DNA from: Phycisphaerales bacterium
GTDB taxonomy: Bacteria > Planctomycetota > Phycisphaerae > Phycisphaerales > UBA1924
NCBI GenBank assembly: GCA_020427395.1
Contig: JAGQON010000001.1
Span: 1 to 64,000 of the forward strand
Length of the DNA: 64,000 nt
Direction: 5' to 3'
The position numbers and the translations under genes were made by a program. Under the pieces are notes generated by a model. The model saw nothing but the letters and a program-made list of their open reading frames with translations. It ran no database searches and was not told the origin of the DNA. Of this stretch, positions 1-9,422 are shown in pieces. Position 1 is the stretch's first letter. Every line of letters begins with the position of its first letter.

Positions 1-1
1 G

Positions 2-778
2 CACCTGCGCAACGCGCTCGAGGAGGCACAGCGTCTCGACGATCAGGCGGCCCAGCGCCAGCTTGAGCGTGCCCGTGAGGAGCTGCGAAAGCAGTACGCC
101 GAGGCGCTCGACACGCAGGCTCGCATCCACGACGAGACCGTCGCGCTCGGCGAAGACCGCCTCGATCGCCGGGCACGATCGCAGGCCAGAGCAATCGCGC
201 AGGAGCAGGAGGCACTGCGAGATGTGCTGGAGCAGTTCCCCCAAGAGCACGAGGGGTTGGCGGAAGCACCGATGTTCACCCTCGCGCACGATCAGCTTGA
301 GCGACTCATGTCACAGAGCCGCGACGGGCTCGGCGAGTCGGAAATCAATCAACGCACACGATCGGCCCAGCGTCAGGCGATGAGCATCCTCGCGTCACTC
401 ATCGATGTGCTCAACGAGCAGCAGCAACAGCAGCAGGAAAACTTCGAGGACGGCAGCGACTCGGGCGGCCAGAGCGGCGGCAGCCAGCAGGGCGGCGGCG
501 ATGAGCCGCTCATCCCACCGGTAGCGGAACTCAAGCTGCTGCGCTCGATGCAGCAGATGGTGGCCGACCAGACCCGGGCACTGAGCGAGGAAAGCACCGC
601 CGACCCCGATCTGGTGCGTGCGGTGGGGGTCCTGCAGAAGCAGCTCTTCGAGCAGGGGCGGGCGTTGATCGATCGAATGAACCCGTCATCGCCCCCCGTT
701 TCGCCGGACTCGGGTGAAGAACCCGTGAACCCTGATCCGATCAAACCGGTAGAGACTGATGGGGAACAAGAGCCATGA
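2..778 (+). CDS. Coiled-coil protein, 5' end outside the window
   Basis: The frame is open from base 2 with no start, so the N-terminus lies upstream of the window; 258 residues are visible. The first ~140 residues are rich in Glu, Arg, Gln and Ala, consistent with long helices or coiled coil. A Gln run and a Gly/Ser/Gln-rich linker follow, then a conserved-looking helix around PVAELKLLRSMQQMVADQT and an acidic Pro-rich tail. No catalytic motif is visible. Its stop overlaps the next start by four bases (ATGA), so it is the upstream member of a coupled operon with three exported proteins. Similar coiled-coil proteins lie near MoxR/BatA-like gene sets in planctomycetes, from memory; function is not known. 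Confidence 0.7.
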   Translation, partial: HLRNALEEAQRLDDQAAQRQLERAREELRKQYAEALDTQARIHDETVALGEDRLDRRARSQARAIAQEQEALRDVLEQFPQEHEGLAEAPMFTLAHDQLERLMSQSRDGLGESEINQRTRSAQRQAMSILASLIDVLNEQQQQQQENFEDGSDSGGQSGGSQQGGGDEPLIPPVAELKLLRSMQQMVADQTRALSEESTADPDLVRAVGVLQKQLFEQGRALIDRMNPSSPPVSPDSGEEPVNPDPIKPVETDGEQEP

Positions 779-1440
779 ACACCCGCTTCGCCATCTCGAT
801 GCTGATTTCGCTGGGTCTGCTGCCCGCGATGGTGTCGGCCCAGCCGAGCGAAGAAAGGCCCAAAGGCGATCCGCTGCCATCGCTGGATGAGCTGCTGGGG
901 CTTGAAGAGCAGGGGAGCAGCAGCGAGGACCCCAACGACGATGCGCTCAGCGATATCCTCTCGCCTCGCGAAGCGGGCGAGGCGCTGGGGCAGGCAATCT
1001 CGCTCATGGACCGCGTCGCGCAACGAATCGGAGACGGCAACGATCTCTCCCTGCCGACCCAGCGACTGCAGGAGGACATCCTCCGCAAGCTCGATCAGGT
1101 CATCGAGTCCGCCCAGAACAACCAGCAGGGCGGGGGCGGCTCATCAAGCTCGCAGTCATCTTCATCCAGCAACCAGCAGCAGCCCGACCAGCAGCAGCAG
1201 GATGGGCAGAGCGGCAGCCAGAGCGGCGACTCGACCAACCCCGACCAGGCGAACATGCCCGGCGGCACCTCCGCGGCCAACCCGGGAGATGCGCTCGCAC
1301 CCAACGGTGTCAGCTGGGGCGCCCTGCCGCAGCGCATCCGCGATGCGCTCTCGCAGGGTATCTCCGATCGGTACTCGGAGCTGTACCGCTCGCTGACCGA
1401 GGACTTCTACAAGTCACTCGCCGAGGAGGAGGAGCCGTGA
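775..1440 (+). CDS. Exported hypothetical protein with Ser/Gln-rich linker
   Basis: 221 residues. The N-terminus is a clear signal peptide ending near VSA-Q (residues ~20-24). The middle (~120-165) is a low-complexity Gly/Ser/Gln stretch. The C-terminal ~45 residues are ordered, with a WGALPQRIRDAL motif followed by a helix ending FYKSLAEEEE; this looks like a conserved docking segment. It starts inside the stop of the preceding gene (ATGA) and its own stop overlaps the next start (GTGA), so translation is probably coupled. No enzymatic motif is seen. It may be a periplasmic partner of the repeat protein encoded next. Confidence 0.75.
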   Translation: MNTRFAISMLISLGLLPAMVSAQPSEERPKGDPLPSLDELLGLEEQGSSSEDPNDDALSDILSPREAGEALGQAISLMDRVAQRIGDGNDLSLPTQRLQEDILRKLDQVIESAQNNQQGGGGSSSSQSSSSSNQQQPDQQQQDGQSGSQSGDSTNPDQANMPGGTSAANPGDALAPNGVSWGALPQRIRDALSQGISDRYSELYRSLTEDFYKSLAEEEEP

Positions 1441-2489
1441 TTCGCACCGCAATCATCTCATGTTCGCTGCTCACCTCGGCTTGCCTCGCTCAGACCGCAA
1501 CACCCGACAACGCCGGCGCACAGAACAACCCGCTCGAGCAGGAGATCACGCCCGAGCTCGATCAGGCTGTGAATGCTGGCATCGCGTATCTGGCCAGCAC
1601 CCAGCAGCCCGACGGCTCGTGGGATTCAGGACGCTACGGCAAGAATGTCGCTATTACTGCGCTCGCGTGCCTCGCCATCATGAGCGACGGGCATATCCCG
1701 GGACGGGGTGAGCTTGGAACCACCGTCGATCGTGGCGTCGAGTTCATTCTCAGCGCTTCCAAGGAATCAGGACTCATCACTTCCGAAGCCAACAACGGGC
1801 CGATGTATGGGCATGGCTTTGCAGCGCTCTTCCTAGGCGAGGTGTACGGCATGACGCCCGGCGGCGACGACGCACGCGCCGATCGGATCCACGAAGCGCT
1901 CGTGAAAGCCGTTCGATTGATCGAGCAGACCCAGAACGACGAGGGCGGCTGGCGATACAACCCAGTGCCCTACGACGCCGATGTCTCGGTCACCATCTGC
2001 CAGATCATGGCGCTCCGCAGCGCCCGTAATGCTGGCATCGAGGTCAACGCGCAGGTGATCGACCGCGCCGTCGAGTATGTTCGCATGTGCCAGAACAGCG
2101 ACGGCGGGTTCAAATACCAGCTCGGCTCGGGCAACAGCGCCTGGCCCCGCACCGCCGCGGGTGTCGCGTCGCTTTTCTACGCGGGCATCTACGAGGACGA
2201 GGCAATCGACAACGGGCTCGCCTACCTCGAAACCCACGCCATGCCCGGAAAATCGAGCCCTTCGCGCTCGCACTATTTCTACGGCCAGTACTACGCCGTG
2301 CAGGCGATGTACCTCGCCGGCGACAACCACTGGGCTCAGTGGTGGCCCGCGGTGCGTGAGGAACTCGTCGTTGCCCAGAATGACGACGGCTCCTGGGATG
2401 ACCGATCGGTCGGCCCGCCCTACGGAACTGCGATGGCCCTCATCGTGCTGCAGATGCCCAAGCGATACCTCCCCATCTTCCAGAAATGA
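1437..2489 (+). CDS. Exported prenyltransferase/squalene-cyclase-like repeat protein
   Basis: 350 residues starting at GTG 1437, overlapping the previous stop. A signal peptide ends near CLA-Q (~19). The rest is an alpha-alpha barrel of the prenyltransferase/squalene-cyclase repeat type: QW-like units recur as QQPDGSWDS, TQNDEGGWRYNP, CQNSDGGFKYQ and AQNDDGSWDD, about 50-130 residues apart. I see neither the DxDD protonation motif of squalene-hopene cyclases nor clear prenyltransferase zinc ligands. With a signal peptide it is more likely a periplasmic binding or scaffold barrel than a terpene cyclase. It is third in the coupled operon; its stop overlaps the next ATG by four bases. Confidence 0.85.
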   Translation: MIRTAIISCSLLTSACLAQTATPDNAGAQNNPLEQEITPELDQAVNAGIAYLASTQQPDGSWDSGRYGKNVAITALACLAIMSDGHIPGRGELGTTVDRGVEFILSASKESGLITSEANNGPMYGHGFAALFLGEVYGMTPGGDDARADRIHEALVKAVRLIEQTQNDEGGWRYNPVPYDADVSVTICQIMALRSARNAGIEVNAQVIDRAVEYVRMCQNSDGGFKYQLGSGNSAWPRTAAGVASLFYAGIYEDEAIDNGLAYLETHAMPGKSSPSRSHYFYGQYYAVQAMYLAGDNHWAQWWPAVREELVVAQNDDGSWDDRSVGPPYGTAMALIVLQMPKRYLPIFQK

Positions 2490-3721
2490 AGCCGCTCGCC
2501 CTTGCCATCCCGATCTGCTCGCTCGCATTGCTCACCGCGAGCAGCTTCGCGCAGCCCATCAAGGGTGGCTGGGTGGTCTGCACCCGCGACCTGCAGCTCC
2601 GGGAAGCCCTGATCGATCGGGCAGACGAGAACGAGCTGATGCTGGTCAACAGCTACGGTATCCGCAGCGTCGTTTCGATCGATCAGGTGCTCTTCATGGT
2701 TCGATCCGAGTCCATCGAACCAGTCACACAGGCCGAGATCATGGGCGCACCCATGCAGGAGCGCAGCCCGGTCCGACTGATCACACTACACGACGGGCAG
2801 GCGATCCGTGGCTCGATCCGCGAATCAGATCTGCCCGAGGAGCTGGCCCTGCAGCTCATCGCGGGCAAAAGCGTGCACGGCGAAGCCCACATCCCGCTCG
2901 AGCATGTCCTCCGCATCGAGGATCAGGACGCGCCTTCTATGCGTGTTGAGCTGCGCGACGATCTGCTCATCGCACGCAACGGTGACCGATTCGAGGGTTT
3001 CATCGAATCGATCGGGCCGAGCGTTCGCATGTCATTGAACAACGGCAGCGAGATCGAGATCGAAGCAGCCCGGCTCGCGAGCATGCACATCGCCAACGAC
3101 CCCGAGCAGATCGATGGCGTCTATCTGTCCTTCAGCGATCGCGAGCAGCTGCGTGTGCTGGGCTTTGATGTTTCGTCGAGCCAGTCGATCCGTGTTCGGG
3201 TCGATACCGACTCGCTCGGGCTTGCCGACACCGGTAGCAACGAGTGGCGTTTCGATGCAGGCTCACTGACGGGGCTTCGTGTGATCGATGATCAGGCCAG
3301 CGTTGTGGCGCTGAGCACCCTCGACCCCAGCTCCGTGGAACCCATGGGCGATCGCGTCTGGGCTCAGCGACCCACCGTCATCAACGAGCACGCGGGGCAT
3401 CCTGCCCTGATGGGCCTGGACCTGCACTCACCCGTGCGGGTGTCCTACACCCTCCCGGTTGGCGCCACGCGGTTCGCGTGTGTGCTTGAGGCCCCCATCG
3501 AGCGATGGACCGACTGCATCGCCCGAGTACGAGTCGTGACACCGAGCGGGACACGCACGCTGGGCGAGCACCGGCTGCGTGCTCAGAGCGCAAACGCCGA
3601 GCTGAACCTGCAGCTGCCTCGAAACTCGGAAACACTCGTGATCGAGATCGATCCTGGCGAGTATGGGCCCATCCAAGATCGGGTCCTGTTGCTCCGCCCG
3701 CGCGTGCTCATCGGCGAATAG
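2486..3721 (+). CDS. Exported hypothetical protein, possible C-terminal NPCBM-like domain
   Basis: 411 residues. A signal peptide ends near SFA-Q (~23). The central part has repeated short beta motifs that include LHDGQAIRGSI and RNGDRFEGFIES, two 'G..G.I' sheets about 90 residues apart. The C-terminal ~150 residues (from about LSTLDPSSVEPM, through GLDLHSPVRVSYTLP, to VLLLRPRVLIGE) resemble the NPCBM/NEW2 carbohydrate-binding fold common in exported planctomycete proteins; that assignment is by eye. It closes a four-gene operon of exported proteins and ends six bases before the convergent HAD gene. Confidence 0.7.
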   Translation: MKPLALAIPICSLALLTASSFAQPIKGGWVVCTRDLQLREALIDRADENELMLVNSYGIRSVVSIDQVLFMVRSESIEPVTQAEIMGAPMQERSPVRLITLHDGQAIRGSIRESDLPEELALQLIAGKSVHGEAHIPLEHVLRIEDQDAPSMRVELRDDLLIARNGDRFEGFIESIGPSVRMSLNNGSEIEIEAARLASMHIANDPEQIDGVYLSFSDREQLRVLGFDVSSSQSIRVRVDTDSLGLADTGSNEWRFDAGSLTGLRVIDDQASVVALSTLDPSSVEPMGDRVWAQRPTVINEHAGHPALMGLDLHSPVRVSYTLPVGATRFACVLEAPIERWTDCIARVRVVTPSGTRTLGEHRLRAQSANAELNLQLPRNSETLVIEIDPGEYGPIQDRVLLLRPRVLIGE

Positions 3722-3727
3722 CTTGGT

Positions 3728-4363
3728 TTAGAAGATTTCGTACTTCTCGAGCAGCTTGGCGATCTGCTTGGCCGGGTCGCCCTTGTGGTCGATCTGCTCG
3801 GCGACCCATCCGAACGCGCGAGCACCCTCTACATTCTCCGCCGTGTCGTCGAAGAACAGGATCTGCTGCCCGGCCGCACCAACACGCCGCTCAAATGCCG
3901 CGAATGCCTTCTCATCCGGCTTGGCGAGCCCGAAGAGATGGCTCGCATGCTTGTGCTCGATGAGCCCGGCGATGGGGAAGTCGGTTTCCATACGGGCCCA
4001 GTGAGCCGCGTTCGTATTCGAGAAGAGCGCGGTGGAGAGGTCCGCGAAGCCGTTGAGCTCCTCAATCAGCTCGCTCATGCCCTTGTACTCTTCGAGCAGC
4101 CAAGCGTGGTGCACGGCAGCGATGTCTTCGATCGTGTGGTGCTCCTCGGATTCCTTGGCGATTGCGCGGAAGAAGGCCTTGTCGCTCATCTGCCCGGTCT
4201 GGAACCTCGGTGCCAGCGCGTCCTGCTTGGCGAGGCACTTAGCGGCGATCTTCTTGCTCGGTGCCTTGATGCCAGCCGCCTTGCATCCCTCTTCCCAGGA
4301 TCGGCAGATCTTCAGGATCACGCCGCCCCAATCGAAGCAGACGAGCCGAATGTCATGATCCAT
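3728..4363 (-). CDS. HAD superfamily hydrolase, YihX-like
   Basis: 211 residues. Motif I is CFDWGGVIL at residues ~9-17, with the nucleophile Asp present but Gly where many HADs have the second Asp; this variant is usual in YihX/epoxide-hydrolase-like HAD-IA proteins. Motif II is ALFSNTNAAH with the conserved Ser; the motif III Lys lies in GLAKPDEKAF; motif IV is FFDDTAENVEGA. The helical cap lies between ~20 and 95. The expected reaction is phosphate monoester hydrolysis; the substrate cannot be read from sequence. Its start lies eleven bases inside the end of truD, so the two are probably co-transcribed. Confidence 0.88.
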   Translation of the reverse strand: MDHDIRLVCFDWGGVILKICRSWEEGCKAAGIKAPSKKIAAKCLAKQDALAPRFQTGQMSDKAFFRAIAKESEEHHTIEDIAAVHHAWLLEEYKGMSELIEELNGFADLSTALFSNTNAAHWARMETDFPIAGLIEHKHASHLFGLAKPDEKAFAAFERRVGAAGQQILFFDDTAENVEGARAFGWVAEQIDHKGDPAKQIAKLLEKYEIF

Positions 4364-5696
4364 CTGCGCCCTCCAAGTCCTGCAGCAACTCGGTCTTCAT
4401 GACCTCGTCCATCACGGTCGTCGCGAACGAGCCACGCGGCAGCTCAAAGGCACAACGCACATACGCCCCGTGCTCGTCGATCCCACCCTCGACCTCGGGG
4501 TCGATGACGGGGATCCGCAGCGGGCGACGATCACCCCCGATCATGGGGTAGTCACTCCGCTGCTCGCACAACTCCATATCTTTCGTTCCCACACCGGCTT
4601 GGGCAAGGGCATCGAGCTCCAGTTGCCCAACATCGCCGCCCGCGCGGGGCATCGTCGTCCCCCACATGGGCCCCGAGGGGCTGATTTCGAAGCGTTCCAT
4701 CCGTGATACAAGGTCCTCAGGGGCCTCGCTGGCCTCCTCGGCGCTGACTAAGAAGGTCGACCGGCTCTTGAGCACAAACGCCAGATCCCCCCCGAGCAGG
4801 CGATCAAGTGTCCCCGATCGGACCCGCTCGTTGAGCACCCAGTTGAACACCGCCGACTGGAACGAAGATACAAAGAACCCCGCCGCGGTCGGGTCGATTG
4901 CCCTGATTGCCCGCTCGGGGGGTTCACCTCGGGCCAACGCCAGCAGGGCGTACCGCTCGACCTTGAAGACCTTTGGCATCAACTCGGCCGCGCTCTGATA
5001 GTCACCCCGAGCGTACGCCTCTCGGGCGTCAATGCTGCCCTTGGGCGCATTGGGGTGGGGGGCAAGGATCAACTCCAACGCTTGCCCGAAGTCACCCATG
5101 ATCAACGCACGACCAACGAGGTGGTTGTTCATCAGGTATCCGAACCGTTGGACACCGAAACGGTTGGGCACACCAACGCGTGTAAGCATGTCCAGCGATC
5201 GTTTCGCATTCCGCACGCTCATCGGATCGACGCCTCGCACCTTGATCGAGAACCGGTTGCCCGAGAGATGCCCGCGCTGGAGCTTGTTGTGGTGCAGGTC
5301 GACCCACAGCACCCGCGCCCGATCGTGCTGGAAGCTTGGGAAGTCCTCGGGCACCTTGCCCGGCGCGTGCACCGATATGACCTGGCGGGTCACCGCGTGC
5401 TTGTCCTTGAGACCCGCGTGGCCGATCGCTTTGCGGTGCACTTTGAAGTGATGCGCAATCGCGTCCCGCAGTTGCAGCGTCGACAGTCCCTGCTTCTCTA
5501 CGAGCATGTAGATATGCTCGCCCTCCCCCGATGGGGTATACAGCGGGATCTCCTCGACGAGGAAGTCCTCCGGCCGCTGCTTGATCTCGCCACCGATTCC
5601 CGCGACCTCGTGCGTGAGGTACAAGGGGGTGGTGACTCCCGTGTTGAACGATTCGCTGCTCATCGGATGTGGCGCCATCATCTCACTCGAACCCAT
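4353..5696 (-). CDS. truD: tRNA pseudouridine(13) synthase TruD
   Basis: TruD isomerises U13 in tRNA(Glu). Up to 447 residues; the catalytic Asp sits in GLKDKHAVTRQ (D98), and the second family block VPNRFGVQRFG is present, followed by the inserted TRUD domain. It is longer than the E. coli enzyme (~350), mainly within that insertion. Start choice is uncertain: 5696 overlaps the preceding gene by 14 bases and has no clear ribosome site, while 5681 or 5678 follow a weak GAGTGAG. It is probably an operon with the HAD hydrolase downstream and the BFN protein upstream. Confidence 0.95.
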   Translation of the reverse strand: MGSSEMMAPHPMSSESFNTGVTTPLYLTHEVAGIGGEIKQRPEDFLVEEIPLYTPSGEGEHIYMLVEKQGLSTLQLRDAIAHHFKVHRKAIGHAGLKDKHAVTRQVISVHAPGKVPEDFPSFQHDRARVLWVDLHHNKLQRGHLSGNRFSIKVRGVDPMSVRNAKRSLDMLTRVGVPNRFGVQRFGYLMNNHLVGRALIMGDFGQALELILAPHPNAPKGSIDAREAYARGDYQSAAELMPKVFKVERYALLALARGEPPERAIRAIDPTAAGFFVSSFQSAVFNWVLNERVRSGTLDRLLGGDLAFVLKSRSTFLVSAEEASEAPEDLVSRMERFEISPSGPMWGTTMPRAGGDVGQLELDALAQAGVGTKDMELCEQRSDYPMIGGDRRPLRIPVIDPEVEGGIDEHGAYVRCAFELPRGSFATTVMDEVMKTELLQDLEGADGS

Positions 5697-6114
5697 CGAG
5701 CGGCGGCATGATCGCGTCTTCGATCACCTGGTCGCTCACAAAGATGGGCACATCGCCCGCGATGCCCAACGCGATCGCGTCGCTGGGGCGGGCATCGATC
5801 TCAACCCGCTTTCCGTCGCGGTCGCTGAGCACCAGTGCGGCATAGAAAGTCCCATCGATGATCTCTGTGATCGCGATGGACTCGAGCGTGGCACCCAATG
5901 CGTCGATCGTCTGGGCCAGCAGGTCGTGGGTCATCGGTCGCCCCACCTCGAAGCCAGACAGTCGCCGATCGATTGCCACGGCTTCAGGCGTCCCGATCAC
6001 GATCGGGAATGACCGTCCCTCGCCGTGGAGCGGGTGAAGCTCGCGCAGCTCGATGATCTGAGCGCTGGCGTGCTCACGGATGAGGATTCGGGCAAGGTGC
6101 ATCTCGACGAGCAT
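5683..6114 (-). CDS. Bifunctional nuclease (BFN/DUF151) domain protein
   Basis: 143 residues from the ATG at 6114, where homology begins (MLVEMHLARILI). The whole protein is one BFN domain: FPIVIGTPEAVAI, the helix around TIDALGATLESI, and the family block ARPSDAIALGI are all visible. BFN domains are linked to DNase/RNase activity in plants and occur in many bacteria, but the bacterial role is unsettled. Upstream in-frame codons to 6222 do not look like protein of this family and I left them out. Its 3' end overlaps the longest version of truD. Confidence 0.88.
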   Translation of the reverse strand: MLVEMHLARILIREHASAQIIELRELHPLHGEGRSFPIVIGTPEAVAIDRRLSGFEVGRPMTHDLLAQTIDALGATLESIAITEIIDGTFYAALVLSDRDGKRVEIDARPSDAIALGIAGDVPIFVSDQVIEDAIMPPLDGFE

Positions 6115-6283
6115 GGTAGGGTTCTCATGGTCAGTGTCGTTCAATTGTAGCGCGTGTTCTCGGTCCAACACTGCCGGCGCTGACGCATGCCAACAAGGGC
6201 TCTCGGGGGCCTGAAGGCACATTTCTCCAAAGCCGCTGTGTTGAGGGCGATGATCACGCGAGATCAGGTTATGCTCTCGGTGT
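6115..6283. other. Divergent intergenic region
   Basis: 169 bases between the divergent BFN gene and the exported beta-helix gene. It must hold promoters for both directions, but I could not pick a convincing -35/-10 pair. No RNA gene is recognisable. Confidence 0.4.
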
Positions 6284-8485
6284 ATGGTTCAGACAGCGAT
6301 GATAATGAAGCAAGCAGACAAACCCGGTTTCTCACTCGCGTGCCTCGCGGTCTTTACCGCCCTGTCGGGTGCCGGCGATCGTGTCTCAACATCGTGGCTG
6401 GGTGCGAGCGACGGCTCGTATCTTGAGTCGTCCAACTGGTCGATGGGTGTCCCGCAGAATCAGACGAACCTCAGTTTCGATGCGATGATCGATGCAGTGG
6501 GCATCCCCTACACTGTGCGGTTTGATCCCGCCAGATCGGCTGACCCGGTTCATATCCAGACCCTGAGCATCGTTTCACCTGACGCGACGCTCTCTCTCGA
6601 GAACCAGTTCAACGCAGGTTCTCTTTTTGTGCATGAATCGATGGTCATCTCCGCTGGCACGCTGGAACTCGGGCAAGCCGGACTGATTGGCTCGGGCGGA
6701 CATGTCCCGATGGTGGTCGCCCCGGGTGTAGATGTCAAGATCCACCCTTCCGTGACAGACCAGTCATACGCCAAGCTTCAGGGCTTCGACATCATCGCCG
6801 ACGAGCTATTCGTCGGCGGTACCGACGCGCTCTGCATGTACGGCTCAAGCGTTGTGGGTGGCACACTGTCGACCGCCGGGGCGACCGTCGGTGTCAACAC
6901 ACCTGTTTCGTATGATATTCGCCTCGGGCGTGCTCCTGGAGAAACCGGAACACTCAATACCCCGCTAACGAATCTCGAGATCGAACAAGGCGTCGAGATT
7001 AGCGGGTACGGGTTCCGAATCCAGCGATTTACCGAGCCATTCTTCGGCCCCGGGCTCGGTGGCTCCTTCATCAACCATGGCGTGATCACCTCTTTGGGCG
7101 GCGATTCGGATGTGCAGCGGGTGACCAACCTGGGCTTGATCGCCGTCACGGACGGCAGGCTGACTGCCCCTGAGAGCAATGATGGAGTACTGCGAGCCAG
7201 CGAGAGCGGTGAACTGAGCCACTACGTCACCAATAGCGGCAGCCTGCGCACCTTCACGAATCGCGGAGTGATCGAAGCCGATGGGCCCAATGCCCGCTAT
7301 GTCGTGAACTCGAGGTACATCAACGAGTTCGAGTTGGCGCAGAGCTTCTGGTTCAACGAGGGCGTAGTCAGACTGATCAACGGGGCCCACGCCGAGATTG
7401 GTTCGGCAGCATTGAGTCACCTCGGTCAGTTCGAACGAGACCCGGATGCGACAATCGCTATCACAGGCCCGCTCGATCTCGAGGGTGGAACACTCACCCA
7501 ACAGTCATTCGCCGGTCCGATCATCCTCAAAGATCCCGATGATGTCTATATCCTCTCGGTCCCGATCATCCGCAATGGATCGATTGAACGCCCAATGGGC
7601 TGGCTGCTGCACCAGGGCGATGAGGGAAGACTCAGCCAAGTCTCGATCACGGGTGGTGATTGGATTGTGGACACCCGCAACCCCAACGGTGGGGGGGCGT
7701 CAGGCGAGACCATCCTGAGCATTCAGAATGTGGATGTGCCAGACGGCGATATCGTGCTGGCCCCGGGTGCCTACATCCGCTTCCAGCACCTTGAAACCGA
7801 CGGCGGCGATCTCTACACCAACGAAACGATCCGATCCCAATCTCGCTCTGGATTCCGAACAAAGGTCGGCATCATGTTCGGCAACCCACTCACGCTCGGA
7901 CCCGATGCACGGGTCACTGGCGCGATCGATTTCGGTGTGGGTAACTACCTCGGACGCAGGGTCATCAACCGCGGCATTATCGAGTCGGACAACATCAGCG
8001 GGCTGCTCCGATTCAGGTGCTTACTGGAGAATGAGCATCTCGTGCGTACTTCTCTCACGGACATCGAGTTAGAGGATGTCCAGAACTCGGGTGTGATCTC
8101 GGCGCTCTTTGGTGGAATCGAGACCCGTCAGCTTGAGAACAGCGGCACGATCAGTTTGCAGATCTATGGGTGGATCCATGCGAGCTCGACGCTGACACTC
8201 ACCGAAGATTCAAAGATCACCGTGACACCGGCCAGCCAAGCGCCACCCTGCATCGCGTCCGATTTTTCCATTGAGCTGAGCGGAGAACTCGAGATCAACT
8301 GTGCCGCGATCCTTGAACCCGGAAGGTATCAGATTCTGTCCGCACCGATGCTTGAGGGGAGATTCGATCGACTACGCATCGTGGGTTTGCAGCAGGGCTT
8401 TGAGTTTGCCGGGCTTGATCAAGACGGATTCATCACAATAAAACCACTGCGATCAGTCTTCGGACGAGGTCCGCTCTCCCGCTGA
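6284..8485 (+). CDS. Large exported protein, probable beta-helix
   Basis: 733 residues. A hydrophobic N-terminal segment (~16-31) follows several possible starts; the ATG at 6305 gives a tidier signal peptide than 6284. Next comes TSWLGASDGSYLESSNWS, the 'W-x(n)-NWS' opening seen in planctomycete and autotransporter-associated beta-strand proteins, then hundreds of residues of short Gly/Asn/Thr-rich strands with 'NSG.I' and 'NRGVI' ladders, typical of a parallel beta-helix. No PEP-CTERM tail, dockerin or outer-membrane barrel is visible at the end. It is likely a surface or extracellular protein; no enzyme site is identifiable. Confidence 0.7.
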   Translation: MVQTAMIMKQADKPGFSLACLAVFTALSGAGDRVSTSWLGASDGSYLESSNWSMGVPQNQTNLSFDAMIDAVGIPYTVRFDPARSADPVHIQTLSIVSPDATLSLENQFNAGSLFVHESMVISAGTLELGQAGLIGSGGHVPMVVAPGVDVKIHPSVTDQSYAKLQGFDIIADELFVGGTDALCMYGSSVVGGTLSTAGATVGVNTPVSYDIRLGRAPGETGTLNTPLTNLEIEQGVEISGYGFRIQRFTEPFFGPGLGGSFINHGVITSLGGDSDVQRVTNLGLIAVTDGRLTAPESNDGVLRASESGELSHYVTNSGSLRTFTNRGVIEADGPNARYVVNSRYINEFELAQSFWFNEGVVRLINGAHAEIGSAALSHLGQFERDPDATIAITGPLDLEGGTLTQQSFAGPIILKDPDDVYILSVPIIRNGSIERPMGWLLHQGDEGRLSQVSITGGDWIVDTRNPNGGGASGETILSIQNVDVPDGDIVLAPGAYIRFQHLETDGGDLYTNETIRSQSRSGFRTKVGIMFGNPLTLGPDARVTGAIDFGVGNYLGRRVINRGIIESDNISGLLRFRCLLENEHLVRTSLTDIELEDVQNSGVISALFGGIETRQLENSGTISLQIYGWIHASSTLTLTEDSKITVTPASQAPPCIASDFSIELSGELEINCAAILEPGRYQILSAPMLEGRFDRLRIVGLQQGFEFAGLDQDGFITIKPLRSVFGRGPLSR

Positions 8486-8609
8486 ACTTTCGCTCTGGTG
8501 CAAAGCTGCTTGCTCGAACGATTCAGGATCGGAGATCCCGATCGGGCCGAACGGAAGAATCAATGTCAGACAAGCCACGATTAGCCATCATCATCGATGC
8601 CATCGGCGT

Positions 8610-9389
8610 TCATTCTCGGAATCTGGCTTCGATCGATCTGCCAAGTTCTTCCAGCAACTCAATCGGTGCCCCGATCGGAACCACATGCACCTCGCCGAGG
8701 TACTCCAATGCCTCCACCCGGGCCATGCCGGGCTTATACCCTGCGAAGGTGACCGTCCGATCCGCATACACCACATGATCACCGAGCGGCTCGCCACGCT
8801 GCACATCAAGCCCGCTCGGGCAGTCCACACCAAGCACGCGGGCACCCCGCTGTTGGCGTGCTTGGTTGGTGTAATCAATGAGATCGCCGGCGAGCCCCTC
8901 GATTGCCCGGCTCAGCCCTGTCCCGAACAATGCATCGACGATCAGGACGGCCGATCGATCGCCTCCCGAATCGAGGAATGCTTCCGCATCGTCGATCCGG
9001 ATCCGCATCTGCTGGATAATGCTCAGATTGATCGCAGCATCCCCCGAATAAGCACTCGCCGATTGGGTCTTGACCACCCGAACCGGGATTGTCTCGTTGT
9101 GCAGGTGCCGCGCAAGAGCGAACCCGTCGCCACCGTTGTTGCCCGGCCCAGCCAGGATCAGCACGCTGGGCTCAGCGCCCGAACTGAGCATCGCCCGAGC
9201 ATGGGCCGCCAGCCCGATGGCGGCGTTCTCCATGATCACGATGGACGGGATCCCATAGCGTTCCACGCACAGGCGATCGAGTTCGCGTGACCGTTCAATG
9301 CTGAACTCAAACATCGGCATGCTCGCCCGCGTGTCACGCGGAGTGCGTGGACCTTGAACACGGAAATGGTCTGGTTCACGCTCATTCAT
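8610..9389 (-). CDS. nnrE: NAD(P)H-hydrate epimerase
   Basis: Repairs hydrated NAD(P)H by epimerising the R form to S for a dehydratase. 259 residues from ATG 9389; an ATG at 9320 or 9314 is also possible since homology begins at FEFSIERSRELD. Family blocks are intact: GPGNNGGDGFALARHL, VDALFGTGL and DCPSGLDVQRGE. It is only the YjeF N-terminal domain; the ADP-dependent dehydratase domain often fused to it is absent, so that partner must be elsewhere. It is divergent from the FG-GAP gene and convergent with the beta-helix gene, with a 124-base gap in which I see only a weak 6-bp inverted repeat (8527-8543). Confidence 0.93.
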   Translation of the reverse strand: MNEREPDHFRVQGPRTPRDTRASMPMFEFSIERSRELDRLCVERYGIPSIVIMENAAIGLAAHARAMLSSGAEPSVLILAGPGNNGGDGFALARHLHNETIPVRVVKTQSASAYSGDAAINLSIIQQMRIRIDDAEAFLDSGGDRSAVLIVDALFGTGLSRAIEGLAGDLIDYTNQARQQRGARVLGVDCPSGLDVQRGEPLGDHVVYADRTVTFAGYKPGMARVEALEYLGEVHVVPIGAPIELLEELGRSIEARFRE

Positions 9390-9422
9390 TGCGAGATGGT
9401 AGGGTGCGGGGCTCGGGCTCGA

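Noticed and set aside
415..500. CAG/AGC-rich tract as a tandem repeat or CRISPR-like element
   Set aside because: It encodes an in-frame Gln-rich linker in the coiled-coil protein; there are no spaced repeats.
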